Below are positions 8,443-15,820 of a stretch of 60,762 bases of DNA, one piece after another. Under the pieces are notes generated by a model that saw only the letters and a program-made list of their open reading frames with translations, was not told where the DNA came from and did no database searches. Positions within the stretch are counted from its first letter, which is position 1; each line of letters starts with the position of its first letter. The DNA is from Pseudomonas putida (GTDB lineage Bacteria > Pseudomonadota > Gammaproteobacteria > Pseudomonadales > Pseudomonadaceae). Both the position numbers and the translations under genes were made by a program. The stretch spans positions 1 through 60,762 of the forward strand of contig NZ_JANHKS010000034.1 in NCBI RefSeq assembly GCF_028682175.1, given 5' to 3'.

Positions 8443-9197
8443 CACACGGCTGCCTTGAAGTGACGGGCGTAGCGCGGGCAGAGTTCGTCGCGCTTGAGCA
8501 GGATGAACACGTCGGCCACCTGGAAGTCTTCGTCCCAGCAGGGCTCGCCGCAGATCTTCGCGCCCAGGCGCATGTAGGCCTTGAGCAGCGGTGGCATTTC
8601 GCAGATGACGTTGTTCGGGATGTCCAGGCTTGGCAGCGGGTTTTTAGGCTCGGCACGCAGGTGCTCGGTGCTCAGGTAACGCTCGCGCAGGCGCTGCATG
8701 ATGGCGTGAGCCTGGATGCCGCCGTCCTGCATCGGGATGCTGGCGCAGCCCATCAGGTAGCTGTAGCCGCCTTCGTTGAGCACTTCTGCCAGCTCGCTCC
8801 ACAGCACCGCGATGGTGCCGCCGTTGCGGTAGGCCGGGTCGACGCAGGTGCGGCCCAGTTCCAGGATCGGACCTTGCAGATGACCCAGGCCATGCAGGCT
8901 GAATTCTTCTTCGCTGTAGAAGCGGCCCAGGGTGTTGGCGGCCTTGTGGTCCAGCAGGCGGGTGGTGGCCACCAGCTTGCCGCTGTTCAAGTCACGCACG
9001 CCGATGTGCATGCAATGTACGTCGTAATCGTCGATGTCCAGGCCCAGTTCGGCGCCCTTGAGCTTGGCATTGAATTCGCCGCTGAACACACTGAAGCGCA
9101 AAGCCTGTGCTTCCTGCATGGCTTGAGGCCCGATCAGGCGCTCGGCCTGCAGGCGACGTTCGGAGCTGGTGTCTCGAATACTGGCGATCTGAGTCAT
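8442..9197 (-). CDS. olsB: Ornithine N-acyltransferase OlsB (GNAT fold)
   Basis: A 251-residue protein of the OlsB / 'putative hemolysin' GNAT family, which transfers a 3-hydroxyacyl chain from ACP to the alpha-amino group of ornithine. Characteristic blocks are ALRFSVFSGEFNA near the N-terminus, LELGRTCVDPAYRNG (acyl-donor pocket) and LMGCASI. Start MTQIASIRD at 9197 has CGGAGACG upstream. It is followed without gap by olsA. Ornithine lipids are phosphorus-free membrane lipids usually raised under phosphate limitation; no Pho box was recognised upstream. Confidence 0.9.
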   Translation of the reverse strand: MTQIASIRDTSSERRLQAERLIGPQAMQEAQALRFSVFSGEFNAKLKGAELGLDIDDYDVHCMHIGVRDLNSGKLVATTRLLDHKAANTLGRFYSEEEFSLHGLGHLQGPILELGRTCVDPAYRNGGTIAVLWSELAEVLNEGGYSYLMGCASIPMQDGGIQAHAIMQRLRERYLSTEHLRAEPKNPLPSLDIPNNVICEMPPLLKAYMRLGAKICGEPCWDEDFQVADVFILLKRDELCPRYARHFKAAV

Positions 9198-9603
9198 GTG
9201 GCGTCTCCGTGGGCCAGCCTTCGTCCAGGCCGGTCGACTGATTATTCGAAGCATTGCTGTACGAATGCAGGCTAGGGAGGGCCGATGTCATGACCATTAA
9301 GCTTTGGTGATGGTTGCGTGACAGGGAATCGGGAGTGGGGTTGCAGCCGCTGACGAGCACATCCCCCGTAGCGGCACGGCTTGCCGGCGGGGGCGATCTC
9401 CAGGCCCCATCGCGGGCAAGCGCGCTCCTACAGGTTTGGGGTAAACCACACCCGTAGCAGTCCGGCTTGCCGGCGTCGGCGATCTCGAAGACGCCCCCGC
9501 CGGCAAGCCGTGCTGCTACGGGAAGGCGGCGGAGCGTGGGAACGATCAACAATGTAACGATTGGCTGCTAGGGTTTCTCGCATCGCGTATTCGAGACCCC
9601 TTC
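9198..9603. other. Intergenic region with REP cluster
   Basis: This 406-bp gap between the divergent olsB and serine-hydrolase genes carries at least four REP units between 9366 and 9521: three of the CGGCTTGCCGGCG class and one GCGGGCAAGCGCGCTCCTAC unit. The first 160 bp should contain the olsB promoter. I see no gene in it. Confidence 0.75.
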
Positions 9604-10683
9604 ATGAGCCGTCTGCTCTTCCTTCTGCTGCTGTTGACCTGCTCGGCCGGCGCACAGACCTGGCCTGACGAACAATGGCCTGTCCACAAACTCACACCCA
9701 GCCCCGCCCTCAAGGACCTGGAAACCTACGCCTTCCCGCCCCGCGACGAGCAAGAGCGCAAAGGCGTGCGCACCGACGCCCTGTTGATCATCCGCGACGG
9801 TGAACTGGTCTACGAACGCTACGCCGGAGTAACCACGGCCCAGACCCCACACCTCACCTGGTCAATCAGCAAAAGCATCCTTGCGACGGTGCTCGGCGTG
9901 GCGTTCGGCGAGGGGCGTTTCAAGCTCGCTGATTCGGTCGCCAGCTTCTACGCCCCGTTCAACGCCCATCCCGATATCAGAGTCCAGGACCTGCTGCACT
10001 GGGCCTCGGGCCTGGACTGGCAGGAAGACTACGAATACGCGCCGCTCGATTCCTCAGTGGTGGCCATGCTCTACACCCGAGGTCGCACCGACATGGCACG
10101 CTTCACTGCCGAGCACCCTGTGGCCAGCGCCCCCGGCACGTCCTATCGCTACTCCAGCGGCGACAGCACGGTCCTGGCGGCGGCATTACGGGGAATGGTC
10201 GGCGAGGCCGCCTACGCCGACTATCCCTGGACTGCACTGTTCGACCCGCTGGGCATCAAGAGCGCCGTCTGGGAAACCGACGCCACGGGCACCTTCGTCG
10301 GTTCATCCTATGCCTACATGACTGCCCGGGATCTTGCGCGCATCGGCCTTTTGATGGAGCGCCGCGGCCAGTGGCAGGACCGCCAGTTACTGCCAACCCA
10401 ATGGGTGGATTTCAACCTCGCGCCGTTCAAGTCGCAAACGCCGACCAGCGAAGCGCCAGGCGGCCATTGGTGGCTGAACAAGACCGCTGACGGCCCTGGT
10501 CCCTGGCCCGATGCGCCGCCCGACACGTTCGCCGGGCTGGGCCATTGGGGCCAGGCGCTGTATGTGATCCCCAGCGCAGGCCTTGTGATCGTGCGTTACG
10601 CCGATGATCGCGACGGAACCTACGACCACGACCAGTTGCTCAAGCTGACGTTGAAAGCCGTGGCCGGGGAGGGCGTCAAATGA
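9604..10683 (+). CDS. Secreted serine hydrolase, beta-lactamase/AmpC-like family
   Basis: A 359-residue penicillin-binding-protein-like serine hydrolase. A signal peptide (hydrophobic residues 4-17, cleavage after AGA) precedes the domain. The nucleophile motif SISK is at residues 87-90 and a Tyr motif YSSGDS occurs near the middle; the third motif may be the GLGHWGQ stretch near the C-terminus. Such proteins are beta-lactamase homologues acting as esterases, amidases or peptidases, and the substrate is not predictable. Its stop overlaps the start of the next small gene by 4 nt, so the two are coupled. Confidence 0.87.
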   Translation: MSRLLFLLLLLTCSAGAQTWPDEQWPVHKLTPSPALKDLETYAFPPRDEQERKGVRTDALLIIRDGELVYERYAGVTTAQTPHLTWSISKSILATVLGVAFGEGRFKLADSVASFYAPFNAHPDIRVQDLLHWASGLDWQEDYEYAPLDSSVVAMLYTRGRTDMARFTAEHPVASAPGTSYRYSSGDSTVLAAALRGMVGEAAYADYPWTALFDPLGIKSAVWETDATGTFVGSSYAYMTARDLARIGLLMERRGQWQDRQLLPTQWVDFNLAPFKSQTPTSEAPGGHWWLNKTADGPGPWPDAPPDTFAGLGHWGQALYVIPSAGLVIVRYADDRDGTYDHDQLLKLTLKAVAGEGVK

Positions 10684-11018
10684 CTGCACAGAAAAGCTTC
10701 ATCCGCCGCCGACCGTTCAGCAGCCTGGGCATCCTGATCCTGCTGGTTCTGCTCGCGCTGATCTGGACCTGGCGCGTCCAGTTGCAGGCATTTCCCACGA
10801 TCATCAGCGCCTACACTGCCAAGGAGTACTGCTCCTGCCGTTATGTGATGAACAATCCTGTGGATTACTGCCAAAGCTATGTGAAACAGTGGCTGCCCAG
10901 CACCCTGACCGAAAGCCTGAGCGACAAACGCATCACCGCCACCGGCATGGGCCGCGAGAGCAGCGCACAGTGGCAGGGGCTGCGGCAGGGGTGTCGGCTG
11001 GTGTCCCCGGCGAGTTGA
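10680..11018 (+). CDS. Small single-pass membrane protein with Cys-rich motif, coupled to the serine hydrolase
   Basis: A 112-residue protein whose ATG lies inside the stop region of the serine hydrolase (ATGA overlap). One transmembrane helix (SLGILILLVLLALIWTWRV, about residues 15-33) is followed by a short outer domain with four cysteines (YCSCRYV, DYC, GC). The coupling suggests it works with the hydrolase at the membrane or in the periplasm. I do not recognise a named family. Confidence 0.75.
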   Translation: MTAQKSFIRRRPFSSLGILILLVLLALIWTWRVQLQAFPTIISAYTAKEYCSCRYVMNNPVDYCQSYVKQWLPSTLTESLSDKRITATGMGRESSAQWQGLRQGCRLVSPAS

Positions 11019-11090
11019 TGGCGAACATCCCCATTTACCTGTGGTCTGACTGCCGGATAAGGTTGCCTCAACCGCGCATCTGGAGTTCGC

Positions 11091-11672
11091 ATGCCCATTC
11101 TCACCCGCTTGTTGCTGGCCTCGCTCGCTGTGCTTGCGCTGCCTGCCCAGGCGAACTGGTATCTGGATAACGAGTCTTCGCGACTGTCGTTCATCTCGAC
11201 CAAAAACGCCGATGTTTCCGAAGTGCATCGTTTCCTCAACCTGCACGGCAAGGTCGACACCAAGGGGGTTGCCGAACTCGAGGTCGAGATGGATTCGGTG
11301 AGCACTGGCATTCCCCTGCGCGACGAGCGCTTGCGCAGGCAACTGTTCGACATCAAGCAGTTCCCCGAAGCACGAATCAGCGCGCAACTGGACATGCGCC
11401 CGATCAACGCGCTCGCACCCGGTGCGCAGCTCGAATTACGCCTGCCGCTGAAGGTGCAATTGCACGGCCAGTCGCAAAGCTACAGCGCAGAACTTCTGGC
11501 CACGCGCCTGGATGACCGGCGTTTCCAGGTGGTGACCCTTGAGCCACTGGTGCTGCATGCCGAGGATTTCGGCTTGCTGCCGGGGCTGGATGACTTGCGC
11601 AAGGTGGCGGGTCTTTCAGCCATCGGTTTCTCGGTGCCGGTGGGCGCCGTGCTGATCTTCACGGCGCGCTGA
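11091..11672 (+). CDS. YceI-family periplasmic lipid-binding protein
   Basis: A 193-residue secreted protein with a signal peptide (LLLASLAVLALPAQA) and the YceI lipocalin-like fold: NWYLDNESSRLSFISTKN at the start of the mature chain, then GVAELEVEMDSVSTGIPLRDERL and FDIKQFPEA. YceI proteins are beta-barrels that bind isoprenoid or fatty ligands in the periplasm. A GGAG site precedes the ATG. The phospholipase D gene begins two bases after its stop, so they share a transcript. Confidence 0.9.
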   Translation: MPILTRLLLASLAVLALPAQANWYLDNESSRLSFISTKNADVSEVHRFLNLHGKVDTKGVAELEVEMDSVSTGIPLRDERLRRQLFDIKQFPEARISAQLDMRPINALAPGAQLELRLPLKVQLHGQSQSYSAELLATRLDDRRFQVVTLEPLVLHAEDFGLLPGLDDLRKVAGLSAIGFSVPVGAVLIFTAR

Positions 11673-11674
11673 TC

Positions 11675-12832
11675 ATGAGAGGCGCGATCTTTCCGTGGCG
11701 TGACGACAACCGCTTCAATCTGCTGGTCGATGGGCCGGCGTTCTTTCCGCGCATGATCGCCGCCATCGACGCGGCCGAACAGCAGGTGGAGCTGGAGTTG
11801 TATCTGGTGGAGGCCGGGAGCTGTGCCGAGACGGTTGTGCAGGCGCTGGTCAATGCGGCCAGGCGCAAGGTGATCGTGCGTTGCCTGTTCGATGATTTCG
11901 GCTCGCTGGCGTTCACCCTGGGCCTGCGCACCCGGCTGACCGAGGCGGGCGTGATCCTGCGTTTCTACAACCGCGTGCATTGGCGGCGGGGCATCCGTAA
12001 TTTCTACCGCGACCATCGCAAACTGTTGTTGGTAGACAAGCAGCTCGCGGTGGTGGGCGGAACCGGGGTGACCGACGAATTCTGGCGCCCCGACCAGGAC
12101 ACCAGCGAGTGGCACGAAGTGATGGTGGAAATTCGCGGCCCGCTGGTGCTCGACTGGCAGGCGCTGTTCGACCGGCAATTCCACGCCAATGCCCGGCCCC
12201 GTGCCTGGCGCCCTTCCGAGAATTTCGGCCTGCCGCGCCTGCCCAAGGCGCCGGTCAGCGGACAAGGGCTTGGTCGGGTGGCCTACGCCGACTCCCGCCA
12301 GCACCGTGACATCCTGCAATCCTTGATTCACGCCCTGTACACCGGCAAGAAGCGCATCTGGCTGGCGACGCCGTATTTCCTGCCGACCTGGAAAGTCCGC
12401 CGTGCCCTGCGCCGCGCAGCCTCCCGAGGCATCGACGTGCGCCTGCTGCTCACCGGCCCCCGCACCGATCACCCGTCAGTGCGCTATGCCGGGCATCGCT
12501 ATTACCCTCGATTGCTCAAGGCCGGGGTGAAAATCTTCGAATACCAGCCGTGTTTCCTGCACCTGAAAATGGTGCTGGTGGACGACTGGGTCAGCATCGG
12601 TTCATGCAATTTCGATCACTGGAACCTGCGGTTCAACCTTGAGGCCAATCTGGAAGCCCTCGACCCGGCGCTGACCCGGGCGGTGACCGAGAGCTTCGAG
12701 CGGGATTTTCTGGTCAGCAGCGAGATCAGCCTGCAGGACTGGCAGGCCCGGCCCCTGTGGCAGCGGGTCAAGCAACGGATCTGGGGCTGGGTGGACCGGC
12801 TGGTGGTCAATGCGCTGGATCGACGGGGCTGA
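11675..12832 (+). CDS. Cardiolipin synthase-like phospholipase D (ClsB type)
   Basis: A 385-residue protein with two phospholipase D catalytic HKD motifs: HRKLLLVD within RNFYRDHRKLLLVDKQLAVV and HLKMVLVDDWVSIGSCN near the C-terminus. This two-motif layout without N-terminal transmembrane helices fits ClsB-type cardiolipin synthases, which condense phospholipids into cardiolipin. It lies two bases behind the YceI gene. A broader phosphatidyltransferase or phosphodiesterase role remains possible. Confidence 0.87.
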   Translation: MRGAIFPWRDDNRFNLLVDGPAFFPRMIAAIDAAEQQVELELYLVEAGSCAETVVQALVNAARRKVIVRCLFDDFGSLAFTLGLRTRLTEAGVILRFYNRVHWRRGIRNFYRDHRKLLLVDKQLAVVGGTGVTDEFWRPDQDTSEWHEVMVEIRGPLVLDWQALFDRQFHANARPRAWRPSENFGLPRLPKAPVSGQGLGRVAYADSRQHRDILQSLIHALYTGKKRIWLATPYFLPTWKVRRALRRAASRGIDVRLLLTGPRTDHPSVRYAGHRYYPRLLKAGVKIFEYQPCFLHLKMVLVDDWVSIGSCNFDHWNLRFNLEANLEALDPALTRAVTESFERDFLVSSEISLQDWQARPLWQRVKQRIWGWVDRLVVNALDRRG

Positions 12833-12854
12833 TTGCTTTCGGCGCCTGTCTGCT

Positions 12855-12947
12855 GCGTAGCAGCACGGCTTGCCGGCGGGGGCGGTGGGTCAGTCGAAGC
12901 GTGCGTGTCTGACACAGCGCCGTCGCGGGCAAGCGCGCTCCTGCAGG
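12855..12947. repeat. Chimeric REPIN (two REP classes)
   Basis: The left end is a CGTAGCAGCACGGCTTGCCG-class unit and the right end a CGCGGGCAAGCGCGCTCCTG-class unit. The spacer (GGTGGGTCAG...TGTCTGACAC) is nearly the same as in the REPIN at 6967-7058. Confidence 0.8.
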
Positions 12948-13088
12948 GGTGATTTGAGACAGGCACCCTGCTACGGGACCACCGACGACCTTGCGTGTGT
13001 AGTACTACGCTGTTACCAGCGCCTGCAATATCGGCGAATACTGGAACGACATCTCACTCACCGCAACGGGTTCGGAGGGCTTCAGCAC

Positions 13089-13670
13089 ATGGCTGCCAAG
13101 AAAATTCTCATGCTGGTCGGCGATTACGTCGAAGACTATGAAGTAATGGTGCCGTTCCAGGCGCTGCAGATGGTCGGCCATACGGTGCATGCCGTCTGCC
13201 CCGGCAAGAAGAAGGGCGAGGTGATTCGCACCGCCATCCATGACTTCGAAGGCGACCAGACCTACAGCGAAAAACGTGGTCATAACTTCGCGCTGAATTT
13301 CGATTTCGACAGCGTGAAGTCCGCCGACTATGACGCACTGCTGGTGCCCGGCGGGCGGTCTCCCGAGTACCTGCGACTCAATGCCGATGTGCTGGCGCTG
13401 GTGCGCGAGTTTGGTCGCGACAACAAGCCCATCGCCGCCGTTTGCCACGGCCCGCAACTGCTGGCCGAGACAGGCGTGCTCAAGGGCAAATCCCTCAGCG
13501 CTTACCCTGCCTGCGCTCCCGAGGTACGGCTGGCCGGTGGCGAGTATGTCGAGATCGGCATGGAAGAGGCGCACACCGACGGCAACCTGGTCACAGGTCC
13601 GGCATGGCCTGCTCATCCGGCGTGGCTGGCGGCGTTTCTGAAGCTGCTGGGCACTCAGATCATTCTGTAG
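13089..13670 (+). CDS. DJ-1/PfpI family protein
   Basis: A 193-residue single-domain DJ-1/PfpI protein. The nucleophile elbow is AAVCHGPQLL with the reactive cysteine, the preceding strand has DALLVPGGRSPEYLR, and there is an N-terminal acidic residue in VEDYE. The start at 13089 has GGAGGG upstream; a longer frame into the REPIN is rejected. Members act as deglycases, glyoxalases, peptidase-like or stress proteins, and sequence alone does not decide. It precedes the ribbon-helix-helix gene by 16 bp. Confidence 0.88.
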   Translation: MAAKKILMLVGDYVEDYEVMVPFQALQMVGHTVHAVCPGKKKGEVIRTAIHDFEGDQTYSEKRGHNFALNFDFDSVKSADYDALLVPGGRSPEYLRLNADVLALVREFGRDNKPIAAVCHGPQLLAETGVLKGKSLSAYPACAPEVRLAGGEYVEIGMEEAHTDGNLVTGPAWPAHPAWLAAFLKLLGTQIIL

Positions 13671-13686
13671 AACGCGAGGCGTCATC

Positions 13687-13992
13687 ATGTGCGAACTCTA
13701 CGTAAAAGCCGACCCGATCCTGTACGAATCCCGCTCGCGCTCATTGCGCATCTGTGGCGTGGTGACCACCTTGCGTCTGGAAAACCAGTTCTGGGACATC
13801 CTCGCCGAAATAGCCGGGCACGACGGCATCACCACCAACCAGTTGATCAGCAAGCTCTACGAAGAAGTCATGGATTACCGAGGAGAAGTGGTGAATTTCG
13901 CCTCGTTTCTGCGTGTCAGTTGCATGCGCTACCTGAGCCAGCACCGGGTGAGCGCCACACCCTTGAGCCTGGTGCGCCACGCTGCGACCTGA
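13687..13992 (+). CDS. Ribbon-helix-helix domain protein (RHH_4-like)
   Basis: A 101-residue protein. RSLRICGVVTTLRLENQFWD looks like the beta-strand and first helix of a ribbon-helix-helix, followed by LAEIAGHDGITTNQLISKLY and a C-terminal FASFLRVSCMRYL. This matches the RHH_4 family common in proteobacteria, presumed DNA-binding. GAGGCG precedes the ATG and only 16 bp separate it from the DJ-1 gene, so the two are likely co-transcribed and end at the shared terminator downstream. Confidence 0.82.
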   Translation: MCELYVKADPILYESRSRSLRICGVVTTLRLENQFWDILAEIAGHDGITTNQLISKLYEEVMDYRGEVVNFASFLRVSCMRYLSQHRVSATPLSLVRHAAT

Positions 13993-14002
13993 ATGCCCAT
14001 GA

Positions 14003-14030
14003 AAAAGCCCGGCACAAAGGCCGGGCTTTT
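14003..14030. terminator. Bidirectional intrinsic terminator
   Basis: A perfect inverted repeat AAAAGCCCGG (14003-14012) and CCGGGCTTTT (14021-14030), extended by one C/G pair, with a six-base loop. It has A/T runs on both sides and lies between the convergent ribbon-helix-helix and fumarase genes. Confidence 0.9.
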
Positions 14031-14049
14031 CGGTGTTGCCAGAAAGCGC

Positions 14050-15573
14050 TTACTGCACTTCCACCGCCAGGCTCTCACTGATCTTCTTCTGCCAGATGGC
14101 AGGACCTGTGATGTGCACCGACTCACCTTTGCTGTCGACCGCGACAGTGACCGGCATGTCTTTGACTTCGAACTCGTAGATCGCTTCCATCCCGAGTTCC
14201 GGGAAGGCCAGAACCTGCGATTTCTTGATCGCCTGGGCCACGAGGTAGGCAGCACCTCCGACGGCCATCAGGTAGACGGCTTTGTTGTCCTTGATCGCGT
14301 CGATAGCGGTCGGGCCGCGCTCGGACTTGCCGATCATGCCCAACAGGCCAGTCTGCTCGAGGATCTGACGGGTGAACTTGTCCATGCGGGTAGCGGTGGT
14401 CGGACCGGCTGGGCCTACCACTTCGTCACCGACCGGATCGACCGGGCCGACGTAGTAGATGAAGCGACCCTTGAGGTCAACCGGCAGGGTTTCGCCCTTG
14501 TTCAGCATCTCGACCATGCGCTTGTGCGCCGCGTCGCGACCGGTGAGCATCTTGCCGTTGAGCAGGACGGTTTCGCCCGGCTTCCAGCTCTGCACGTCTT
14601 CCGGCGTCAGGGTGTCGAGGTTGACGCGACGAGCCGACGGGCCAGCTTCCCAGACGATTTCCGGGTACGCGTCCAGCGGTGGCGCTTCCAGCGAGGCTGG
14701 ACCGGAACCGTCGAGCACGAAGTGGGCGTGACGGGTGGCGGCGCAGTTCGGGATCATGCAGACCGGCAGCGAGGCTGCGTGGGTCGGGTAGTCCATGATC
14801 TTGACGTCGAGCACGGTGGTCAGGCCGCCCAGGCCCTGGGCGCCGATGCCCAGCTGGTTGACCTTCTCGAACAGCTCCAGACGCATTTCTTCCAGACGGT
14901 TCGACGGGCCGCGAGCCTTGAGCTCGTGGATGTCGATGGATTCCATCAGGACTTCCTTGGCCATGACCGCAGCTTTCTCGGCGGTGCCGCCGATGCCGAT
15001 GCCGAGCATGCCAGGCGGGCACCAGCCAGCACCCATGGTCGGCACGGTCTTGAGGACCCAGTCGACGATCGAATCGGACGGGTTGAGCATCGCCATCTTC
15101 GATTTGTTTTCCGAGCCACCGCCCTTGGCCGCAACGTCCACTTCAACGGTGTTACCCGGAACGATGGAGTAGTGGATGACCGCCGGGGTGTTGTCCTTGG
15201 TGTTCTTGCGAGCGCCTGCCGGGTCGGCGAGGATCGAGGCACGCAGGACGTTTTCCGGCAGGTTGTAGGCGCGGCGCACGCCTTCGTTGATCATGTCGTC
15301 CAGGCTCATGGTGGCGCCATCCCAGCGCACGTCCATGCCCACGCGTACGAAAACGGTGACGATACCGGTGTCCTGGCAGATCGGACGATGGCCGGTGGCG
15401 CACATGCGCGAGTTGATGAGGATCTGGGCCATGGAATCGCGCGCGGCGGGCGACTCTTCGCGCAGGTAGGCCTCGTGCATGGCCTGGATGAAATCGACGG
15501 GGTGGTAATAGGAGATGAACTGCAGGGCGTCGGCGACGCTCTGGATAAGGTCATCCTGCTTGATCACGGTCAT
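14050..15573 (-). CDS. fumA: Class I fumarate hydratase (4Fe-4S)
   Basis: A 507-residue class I fumarase, interconverting fumarate and malate in the TCA cycle with an oxygen-sensitive 4Fe-4S cluster. The cysteines expected to bind the cluster are in PICQDTG (C66), GAGWCPPGMLGIGIGG and PVCMIPNC. The N-terminal alpha domain and C-terminal beta domain (YVGPVDPVGDEVVGPAGPTT) are fused as usual. AGGAGAAC precedes the ATG. A TATAAT on the minus strand at 15601-15606 is a plausible -10. Confidence 0.95.
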   Translation of the reverse strand: MTVIKQDDLIQSVADALQFISYYHPVDFIQAMHEAYLREESPAARDSMAQILINSRMCATGHRPICQDTGIVTVFVRVGMDVRWDGATMSLDDMINEGVRRAYNLPENVLRASILADPAGARKNTKDNTPAVIHYSIVPGNTVEVDVAAKGGGSENKSKMAMLNPSDSIVDWVLKTVPTMGAGWCPPGMLGIGIGGTAEKAAVMAKEVLMESIDIHELKARGPSNRLEEMRLELFEKVNQLGIGAQGLGGLTTVLDVKIMDYPTHAASLPVCMIPNCAATRHAHFVLDGSGPASLEAPPLDAYPEIVWEAGPSARRVNLDTLTPEDVQSWKPGETVLLNGKMLTGRDAAHKRMVEMLNKGETLPVDLKGRFIYYVGPVDPVGDEVVGPAGPTTATRMDKFTRQILEQTGLLGMIGKSERGPTAIDAIKDNKAVYLMAVGGAAYLVAQAIKKSQVLAFPELGMEAIYEFEVKDMPVTVAVDSKGESVHITGPAIWQKKISESLAVEVQ

Positions 15574-15820
15574 GGGCGTTCTCCTCTATCAGGCGGGAAC
15601 ATTATATAGGGCGGCTCGCGCGGGTGCGTCGGGCAATCGCGCAAACGGCCTTTGGCTCGGCTACCGCTCAGGCGCTGCGGCAGGAAAAGGCGCGGCAGTA
15701 TACCCCTTGGCCCACGGCGCGACACCCTGTCGCAGGATAAACGTTGGTCTAAGGCCGGCAGGGCGCGCCGAACGGCAGTGTCCGGCGGGCTGAATCATCG
15801 CTCACCGGGCACAGCGGGGC

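Noticed and set aside
12870..13088. N-terminal extension of the DJ-1 protein
   Set aside because: The added codons are REP sequence; the family start and a GGAGGG site are at 13089.
13993..15609. 538-codon plus-strand frame over fumarase
   Set aside because: Antisense to an intact class I fumarase; composition is of a reversed frame.
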